DNA of 7,473 bases from an uncultured Chlorobiaceae bacterium (GTDB taxonomy: Bacteria; Bacteroidota; Chlorobiia; Chlorobiales; Chlorobiaceae), in assembly GCA_903838095.1 (NCBI GenBank), contig CAILXE010000419.1, positions 1 to 7,473 of the forward strand, written 5' to 3'. A program made the translations under genes and the position numbers. Positions 1-4,921 of this stretch are shown in pieces (position 1 is the stretch's first letter; each line of letters begins with the position of its first letter). Below the pieces are notes generated by a model. That model ran no database searches and was not told the DNA's origin. It worked only from the letters and a program-made list of their open reading frames with translations.

Positions 1-24
1 AATATGTCAAAGAGCAATGTTATT

Positions 25-46
25 GATACTATTGTGGAATAGTATT
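25..46 (+). repeat. A+T-rich hairpin in the leader upstream of the autotransporter
   Basis: ATACTATT (26-33) and AATAGTAT (38-45) are perfect 8-base inverted repeats around the loop GTGG, extended by a possible G25-U46 pair and followed by a short T run (45-48). A second copy of TGATACT (24-30) lies at 51-57. The stem has only two G-C pairs, so it would be a weak terminator for an upstream gene. It could equally be an operator or a leader RNA structure. Only the symmetry is directly seen. Confidence 0.35.
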
Positions 47-139
47 TTGCTGATACTCATTTTCAACATGTATCAAAAAAGACTTTTTAGAGGTTCCCCT
101 AAGTTTTACTTGAAAAAATTACTTAAATGTATTTTTAAA

Positions 140-146
140 GGGGAGG
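140..146 (+). promoter_or_regulatory. Strong ribosome binding site deciding the GTG start at 152
   Basis: GGGGAGG lies five bases before GTG at 152. It is the only strong Shine-Dalgarno sequence in the first 150 bases and it fixes the start of the autotransporter. An out-of-frame ATG at 150 overlaps this GTG and is followed at once by TGA (153-155), so initiation there would make only a one-codon product. Confidence 0.8.
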
Positions 147-151
147 TAAAT

Positions 152-3100
152 GTGAGTTACCGAAAGCGTGTTAGTAAGCTTGGTCATCAGGGGCCTCGTA
201 TTGTCTCTGCAGTTGTGGCGTGTGCTATGACTGGAATAATGTTTTCCAGTGGAGCTTCTGCTCAAACGACGGTTACTGCCGCTGATGTAGCTTATCGGGA
301 TGAGCAGTTGGGGATCAGTTATTCATGGTCAGCCGCAGGATTAGGTGCCGGGAGTGGGGATGTACCCATTGATCTTACCCTTGAAACTAATGGACTCTAT
401 CCTGTTTTAGTAAATTACCCTGACGTAGGCTATACCGAAAACGATACCCCTGGGCAGACTTATACTTACACATTCAGTCCAACCGATGCAGGTATTAACT
501 TAAGTAACAGTGATAATAATCGCCTTGCCTCTGCCTCTTGGACCGGCAGTCTTACCAATTCATACACTGATTTTACAGGTTTTGGCCAAAATATTACTGG
601 GTCGACAACAACTTCATGGACTGTTACGACCCATTATGCACCGAACTGGTATGCCGTCTTGACTGCAAATGGTTCTACGGTTAGTGCGGATGGTTCAGGG
701 TACGCGATCAAAACAGACACAGGTGTTGGCAGCACCCTGAATTTGACAGGGACAAACCAGTTTAATGGTATCGTGCAGTTGGGCACGACTACCGGTTCAG
801 GCCCAACGGATGGCAACGCCTATCTTGCTTCCGGCACAACCACATTTAACGGAGATCTCTATGCTAACCTGTTTATGGGAGGCAATGGAGCAGCAGGAAC
901 CGATTCAAGAGCGAATTTCACCACAGCAGCGTCAAAAATTACTGGTAATATTACTGAGTCTACACCAAGTAGTGATACAAACATAACAACCGTTGAGTTT
1001 CAGGGTTACAACACTGTCAGTGGCACAGTGACAGTCGATAACATCTATGTTTCAGGACAAAATGTCACATTCAACGGTAATGTTGCTGGAGCACTGAGTT
1101 TTCTAAGCAGTGCTGGTACAGCATATTTTGGTGGTGGTTCCGATTTGACCGGAAATGTTTCGTTTGACGGAAACGATGCAACACTCACTTTGAGCAATGG
1201 TAGCAATATAACCTATTCCACAAACAGCTTTGGTTACCCCATCCCGGGGAGCGGAGGCAATGTTGAAGGTACAGGTACTAACAACGGTACACTCACGTTT
1301 GAGGGCAGCAGTGAGGTTACCGGTACAGTTGGCCCGATTAAATCTGTTAACGTCAAAGGTGATACGTCACATGTACAACTGAATACCGAATCCGGCACCA
1401 CATCTGTCAATACCCTGGCGATAACGGCGGACAGGGCGGTCGTCGCGACAAGTGGCCTCCTGAGTGCCAATGCTGTGACGATGGATGGCCATTTCAGCAA
1501 GCTTAAACTTCTTGACAGCGCCTCTTCCCTCCAGAATACGGGTGTTGATACTCCTGAAGCAGGAGCATATACTTCGACAACATACGAAGCCAATGGTATG
1601 GTTGGTACGCTGAACTTTGGCACATACAATGCAACAAGTTCTGATCCTGCTACTGGAACACAAGGGAAAGGCACTCTTGAAATTGGGGATAATGTTAATG
1701 TTACATTCAGCACAAATCCAGCTCTTGGCATTAATGTTGTAAACGGAAATAATGCAACACTTGTGCTCGCCGGGTCAAGCACTATCGGTGGTAATTGTGG
1801 CACTTCAGCATCATCTTCCAACACCTTCAACCGCATTTGGGCAGGTTCAGAATTGACTAACGATTACATGCCTGCTGTTGATACCTTCCAGAATGATATT
1901 TACGTTGGTGTTAGTCCTGAGACTGCGGCGACTGCAGGCTCTCTGTCTGGCAAGGACAGCTATACAGGATATCTGCATGTTGGAGGTGGCGAAGTGAACC
2001 TTAATGGAGATCTCCATGGCAACTTGGTGATTGGCTCTCTTGGCAAGGGGCCTGTCAGTGTTGAAGGTTCAGCATACACAACGTATGGAGACGGTGGTAT
2101 CGGTAGCTCTGACTGTGTATGGGATAATGGTGGTACTGTTAATATTGCGCATAACAAGACGGTGACGGGCACCATTACAACCAATGCGACTTTACAGGAT
2201 CTTCCGGAGACGTGGGGTGTCCTTAACTTTATGGGAAGCAGCAACTACAGCGGTGCTATTGGCGCCGCTGATGCCAGGTTGCTTGCAGTTACGTTCAACT
2301 CAGTCTCAACAGGGAGTGCGACAACGGGCTTTACTGCTGCAATTGGTGGCGATGTCTATGCTGCTACCGTCACTATTGGTAACCCTGGTACCGACAGTAG
2401 AGAATCGAAGGCTACATCACTGGCTGATATAACAGGGACGTTTGATTATACTGGCGCGAGCTCTATGCGCGGATGGACAGGAGGTACGGTAGCCAATATC
2501 GCTTCGGGTGTTACTCGGCTTGGAAACCTCCTTGTCCTCGACAATGAACACGATGCAATTAACTTTGGCACTGCGCATGTTGAAGCAATGCAGTTCAGGA
2601 CAAAGAATGGATCTCTGAGCTTCACCGTGAACAGCCTCGACTATACGGGCCTTGATAGTGCGGCGCCAACACCAAAAGGTTCTTCGTTCATGGCATTGTC
2701 TGGCGCATTGTATATGGACGGTCATGAAAAAGTGCAGGTGAATTATGTTGGAAGTTTGCCTCATAGAGCTTCTTATACGCTTATCACAAATGATGGTTCT
2801 AATGATATCATATGGGGATTTGGCAGGGAAGAAGGCGGACAAGTTTTTGACAACAGCTTCAGCATTGACTCCTGGGTAGGTCAGGCTTATGGATCATCAG
2901 AAGATGGTGTCAATTTTGGTGATTTGATAGTCACTGCTGATCGCACTGGTGACGGAGCCTATGCGGCAAATCAGAACTACATTCAAAAATCGGCAACGGT
3001 TGGAAGCTTCTCGAACAATGCAGCGATTGTGCTTGGCGGTATTGCCGCAGCGGGCAGCCAGTATGGTGATATGGTTGAGGTGATCCAGAAAATTGACCTT

Positions 3101-4129
3101 GATAATTTTGGCTATGGGAACAATCAGGCTAATTTGGCGACTCAGGTAAGGCGTTTGGCCCCGATTGCAAATGGCTCTATCATACAGTCGGCATTTTCAG
3201 CCTTCAGGTTGTCGCTTGATGCTCTTGACATGCGTCTGTCGGCTATACGTGGAAATTGCTGTATTTCAGCCAGAGATATTGCCAGGGCGTCGTTACCCCA
3301 GAGCGGATTATGGGTTAAAACGCTGGGTTCTTATGGCAAGCAAAAACAGCAAGGGGAGTATGATGGCTACAATTCAACAGAATATAGCGTCGTTGCTGGT
3401 TTTGACGGATGTATTAATCGAGACCTGATACTTGGTCTTGCTGGCGGTTATGGATCTGTGGATGTTGAGCAGCAGGATTTTCGTGATGGGGACACGATGC
3501 ACATCAATAACTATCAACTTATCGGCTACCTCACTTACGATTTGTCGGAGTCACTCTATTTGGATGGCGCTGTCAGCTATGGCTTAAACAGTTATAATGG
3601 CCAGCGTACAGCGGCAATAGGACGTAAAGCCGATGCAAATTTTGATGGCCGTCAATTGGGTGCTGATCTGGGTGTTGGTTATAACTTTAATCTTGGTAAA
3701 AAAACAACACTCACTCCAATGGTGTCAGTTGATTACAAACACCTGAAACAGGATGCCTACACGGAAACTGGAGCGGGTGCGATCAGCTTGAACATAGGAG
3801 AGCAGTTGATTAACCGCACTCGATTCGGGTTGGGCGGGCGTCTTGCTACTGAATGGTCAGGCCCTGATGTCTCTTATCGTCCTGAAGTGGCGTTCCATTG
3901 GTATCATGATAATAATTCGCTCAGTAAAGATATCGTTTCATCATTTGTCGGTGGAGGCGACACATTTACAACGCCATCTTTTGGCTCAGATGCCAATACC
4001 TGGAATTTGGGAGCAGCCTTGACGGTATCAACGAAAAATACATTGAGTATTCAGGTTCGATACGATTTTGATAAACGTAATGACTTTACAGCTCATACCG
4101 GTTCTTTGACCGCCGCCTGGAAGTTTTAA
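152..4129 (+). CDS. Autotransporter (type Va secretion) with beta-rich passenger and C-terminal outer-membrane barrel
   Basis: This is a self-exporting surface protein of 1,325 residues. The GTG at 152 is chosen because GGGGAGG lies five bases upstream and it gives a classic signal peptide: basic region 1-16 (YRKR), hydrophobic core 17-33, and cleavage after A-S-A at 35-37. The reading frame stays open back to an ATG at 17, but that extension has no ribosome binding site. The passenger (about 38-990) is rich in Gly, Thr, Ser and Asn, with recurring short motifs such as FNGNV, LTGNV and ITGNI, as expected of a beta-helix. A helical linker (about 995-1035, with LAPIANGS and LDALDMRLSAIRG) precedes the barrel (about 1050-1325), which opens with GLWVKTLGSYG and ends in the aromatic W-K-F. 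The barrel length of about 275 residues fits the autotransporter beta-domain family. No protease triad, RGD or other catalytic motif is obvious, so the passenger's job (adhesin or other) is unknown. Cysteines at 549, 655, 1036, 1037 and 1087 are unusual for this class. A terminator follows, so it is probably transcribed alone. Confidence 0.93.
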   Translation: MSYRKRVSKLGHQGPRIVSAVVACAMTGIMFSSGASAQTTVTAADVAYRDEQLGISYSWSAAGLGAGSGDVPIDLTLETNGLYPVLVNYPDVGYTENDTPGQTYTYTFSPTDAGINLSNSDNNRLASASWTGSLTNSYTDFTGFGQNITGSTTTSWTVTTHYAPNWYAVLTANGSTVSADGSGYAIKTDTGVGSTLNLTGTNQFNGIVQLGTTTGSGPTDGNAYLASGTTTFNGDLYANLFMGGNGAAGTDSRANFTTAASKITGNITESTPSSDTNITTVEFQGYNTVSGTVTVDNIYVSGQNVTFNGNVAGALSFLSSAGTAYFGGGSDLTGNVSFDGNDATLTLSNGSNITYSTNSFGYPIPGSGGNVEGTGTNNGTLTFEGSSEVTGTVGPIKSVNVKGDTSHVQLNTESGTTSVNTLAITADRAVVATSGLLSANAVTMDGHFSKLKLLDSASSLQNTGVDTPEAGAYTSTTYEANGMVGTLNFGTYNATSSDPATGTQGKGTLEIGDNVNVTFSTNPALGINVVNGNNATLVLAGSSTIGGNCGTSASSSNTFNRIWAGSELTNDYMPAVDTFQNDIYVGVSPETAATAGSLSGKDSYTGYLHVGGGEVNLNGDLHGNLVIGSLGKGPVSVEGSAYTTYGDGGIGSSDCVWDNGGTVNIAHNKTVTGTITTNATLQDLPETWGVLNFMGSSNYSGAIGAADARLLAVTFNSVSTGSATTGFTAAIGGDVYAATVTIGNPGTDSRESKATSLADITGTFDYTGASSMRGWTGGTVANIASGVTRLGNLLVLDNEHDAINFGTAHVEAMQFRTKNGSLSFTVNSLDYTGLDSAAPTPKGSSFMALSGALYMDGHEKVQVNYVGSLPHRASYTLITNDGSNDIIWGFGREEGGQVFDNSFSIDSWVGQAYGSSEDGVNFGDLIVTADRTGDGAYAANQNYIQKSATVGSFSNNAAIVLGGIAAAGSQYGDMVEVIQKIDLDNFGYGNNQANLATQVRRLAPIANGSIIQSAFSAFRLSLDALDMRLSAIRGNCCISARDIARASLPQSGLWVKTLGSYGKQKQQGEYDGYNSTEYSVVAGFDGCINRDLILGLAGGYGSVDVEQQDFRDGDTMHINNYQLIGYLTYDLSESLYLDGAVSYGLNSYNGQRTAAIGRKADANFDGRQLGADLGVGYNFNLGKKTTLTPMVSVDYKHLKQDAYTETGAGAISLNIGEQLINRTRFGLGGRLATEWSGPDVSYRPEVAFHWYHDNNSLSKDIVSSFVGGGDTFTTPSFGSDANTWNLGAALTVSTKNTLSIQVRYDFDKRNDFTAHTGSLTAAWKF
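851..955 (+). repeat. Passenger repeat copy A (residues 234-268)
   Basis: This segment begins GDLYANLFMGG, contains GTDSR and ends in ITGNIT. The same order of motifs recurs at 2348-2443 (GDVYAATVTIG, GTDSR, ITGTF), and the opening part recurs at 2006 (GDLHGNLVIG). The GGAGATCTC at 851-859 is identical to that at 2006-2014. These look like divergent copies of one beta-helix unit, which suggests growth of the passenger by internal duplication. Confidence 0.55.
2006..2044 (+). repeat. Passenger repeat copy B, opening part only (from residue 619)
   Basis: GDLHGNLVIGSLG matches the opening of copy A (GDLYANLFMGG) in protein and partly in DNA: GGAGATCTC then one base then ATG is shared. The GTDSR part seen in copies A and C is absent. 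The similarity is visible by eye but has not been scored. Confidence 0.45.
2348..2443 (+). repeat. Passenger repeat copy C (residues 733-764)
   Basis: GDVYAATVTIG, then GTDSR, then ITGTF repeats the motif order of copy A about 500 residues earlier, with slightly different spacing. Conservation of GTDSR in both is the strongest mark that the two segments are related and not merely similar in composition. Confidence 0.5.
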
Positions 4130-4163
4130 CGCATTACGCGATAGTTAGCTTCATTTCCATGGT

Positions 4164-4202
4164 AAAAAGCCTTTGAACTCTTCGTGAAGTCAAAGGCTTT
4201 TT
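4164..4202 (+). terminator. Rho-independent terminator after the autotransporter
   Basis: AAAAAGCCTTTGA (4164-4176) and TCAAAGGCTTTTT (4190-4202) form a perfect 13-base stem around a 13-base loop, ending in a T tract. It starts 35 bases after the autotransporter stop. With an A run on the left and a T run on the right it could act in both directions. It separates the autotransporter transcript from arfB. Confidence 0.9.
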
Positions 4203-4214
4203 GCTGTTACAGCA
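4202..4214. promoter_or_regulatory. Short palindrome TGCTGT-T-ACAGCA, possible protein-binding site
   Basis: Six-base arms around one central base abut the end of the terminator stem, 52 bases before the arfB start. The centre is too short for a hairpin, so if functional it would be a dimer-binding DNA site. The half-site TGCTGT recurs at 4241-4246, within an 11-base direct repeat CTTTTTGCTGT (4197-4207 and 4236-4246). No regulator can be named, and chance is a real alternative. Confidence 0.25.
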
Positions 4215-4265
4215 TGTGGAGGTGTCAACCAAGATCTTTTTGCTGTAAATCGATAAAAAGCAATC

Positions 4266-4679
4266 ATGTTGCAGATTACCCGATCCATTGCTCTTCCTGA
4301 TGAAGAGATTGATCTCCAGACCATGAGGGCGCAGGGTGCTGGTGGGCAGAATGTCAACAAGGTCGAGACTGCCGTGCATCTGCGTTTTGATATCAGGGCA
4401 TCATCTTTACCCGAAGATTTCCGTGAAAAGTTGCTGATGCTGAAAGATCATCGCCTGTCGAAAGATGGTGTGATCATCATCAAGGCGCAACGCTATCGTT
4501 CACAGGAAAAGAACCGTACCGATGCAATGCTGCGACTGCAAGCGCTGCTGCGGCGAGCGGCTCTGCCGGTCAAAAAACGAAAGGCTACTGCACCGACAAA
4601 AAGTTCGAAGGAGAGGCGTCTTGAGAGCAAGGTGAAACGTGGTGCTGTCAAGGCAATGAGAGGCCCGGTTGATTTTTGA
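4266..4679 (+). CDS. arfB: Alternative ribosome-rescue factor ArfB (YaeJ), peptidyl-tRNA hydrolase
   Basis: ArfB enters ribosomes stalled without a stop codon and hydrolyses the peptidyl-tRNA ester, freeing the chain and the ribosome in the cytoplasm. The 137-residue product matches the family length (E. coli about 140). The N-terminal class I release-factor-like domain carries RAQGAGGQNVNKV, with the catalytic GGQ at 26-28, then AVHLRFDIRASSLP and DGVIIIKAQRYRSQEKNR. The C-terminal tail (about 100-137) is basic, with SKERRLESKVKR and VKAMRG, the part known in ArfB to occupy the mRNA entry channel. It lacks the stop-codon-recognition domains of RF1 and RF2. ATG 4266 is the only sensible start: an in-frame TAA lies at 4254, and the N-terminus aligns without gaps to my recollection of YaeJ. 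No good Shine-Dalgarno precedes it, only AAAAAG at 4255-4260. It is unrelated to its neighbours and lies behind a terminator, so it needs its own promoter. Confidence 0.95.
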   Translation: MLQITRSIALPDEEIDLQTMRAQGAGGQNVNKVETAVHLRFDIRASSLPEDFREKLLMLKDHRLSKDGVIIIKAQRYRSQEKNRTDAMLRLQALLRRAALPVKKRKATAPTKSSKERRLESKVKRGAVKAMRGPVDF

Positions 4680-4767
4680 ACAGCTCATTTTCCGATTGTT
4701 CTTCTCCGGGAAAGAAAATACCTCTCGTCTATACATGATTTGAACGTTGTTGTTCATCTCAACTTTC

Positions 4768-4796
4768 TTGTTATTGGAGTATATCAGCATTATCTT
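4768..4796 (+). promoter_or_regulatory. Possible sigma-70-type promoter for the TPR-HlyD transcript
   Basis: TTGTTA (4768-4773) and TATCTT (4791-4796) are separated by exactly 17 bases, and each matches four of six consensus positions. Transcription would begin near 4803 and leave a leader of about 120 bases containing both inverted repeats. In such A+T-rich DNA a match of this quality can arise by chance. Confidence 0.3.
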
Positions 4797-4800
4797 TTTT

Positions 4801-4828
4801 AAATTGAATGTATACTGGTTCAATTTTT
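4801..4828 (+). terminator. Weak hairpin with T tract, possible terminator of arfB or leader structure
   Basis: AAATTGAA (4801-4808) and TTCAATTT (4819-4826) are perfect 8-base inverted repeats around a 10-base loop, and the T run continues to 4828. There are only two G-C pairs, so termination would be inefficient. It lies 122 bases after the arfB stop. Confidence 0.3.
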
Positions 4829-4837
4829 CCTCTCTCT

Positions 4838-4862
4838 TGATGAAAAAAAGATTTTTCAATCA
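4838..4862 (+). repeat. Second A+T-rich hairpin in the TPR gene leader
   Basis: TGAAAAA (4841-4847) and TTTTTCA (4852-4858) pair around the loop AAGA. Three more pairs, TGA (4838-4840) with TCA (4860-4862), form past a single bulged A at 4859. It lies 60 bases before the TPR start codon and, with the preceding hairpin, could shape the leader RNA. No known riboswitch class is recognised. Confidence 0.3.
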
Positions 4863-4911
4863 GTAACACTGGTGATGTCGAGCAATCTGTTTGTGCTCAC
4901 AACCATAAAAC

Positions 4912-4915
4912 AAGG
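4912..4915 (+). promoter_or_regulatory. Modest ribosome binding site (AAGG) of the TPR gene
   Basis: AAGG lies six bases before ATG 4922 and supports that start, which also yields a clean hydrophobic signal sequence directly after the methionine. Confidence 0.55.
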
Positions 4916-4921
4916 CAAATC

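Larger units (their letters stand above)
4680..4921. other. A+T-rich intergenic region between arfB and the TPR gene
   Basis: These 242 bases hold no credible gene. They contain a possible promoter (4768-4796), two A+T-rich inverted repeats (4801-4826 and 4838-4862) and, at the right end, a modest ribosome binding site for the TPR gene. The eight-codon ORF at 4840-4866 (ATG to TAA) has no ribosome binding site and is probably fortuitous. Confidence 0.6.

Noticed and set aside
17..151. N-terminal extension of the autotransporter from ATG 17 or ATG 68, perhaps an extended signal peptide region
   Set aside because: Neither ATG has a ribosome binding site, the encoded residues do not match the known extended-signal-peptide consensus, and GTG 152 has a strong site and a complete ordinary signal peptide.
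1234..1836. 200-residue open frame on the minus strand inside the autotransporter
   Set aside because: It lies wholly opposite a well-supported coding region, its Pro/Val/Leu-rich translation mirrors the Gly/Thr/Asn-rich sense strand, and it shows no domain. Other antisense frames (1960-2244, 2417-2842) fail in the same way.
4266..4679. Release factor RF1/RF2 fragment instead of ArfB
   Set aside because: The length, N-terminal position of GGQ (residues 26-28) and basic C-terminal tail are those of full-length ArfB. Nothing suggests a lost stop-codon-recognition domain.
4840..4866. Eight-codon leader peptide frame before the TPR gene
   Set aside because: There is no Shine-Dalgarno before it, it falls within an inverted repeat, and it has no run of regulatory codons that would suggest attenuation.
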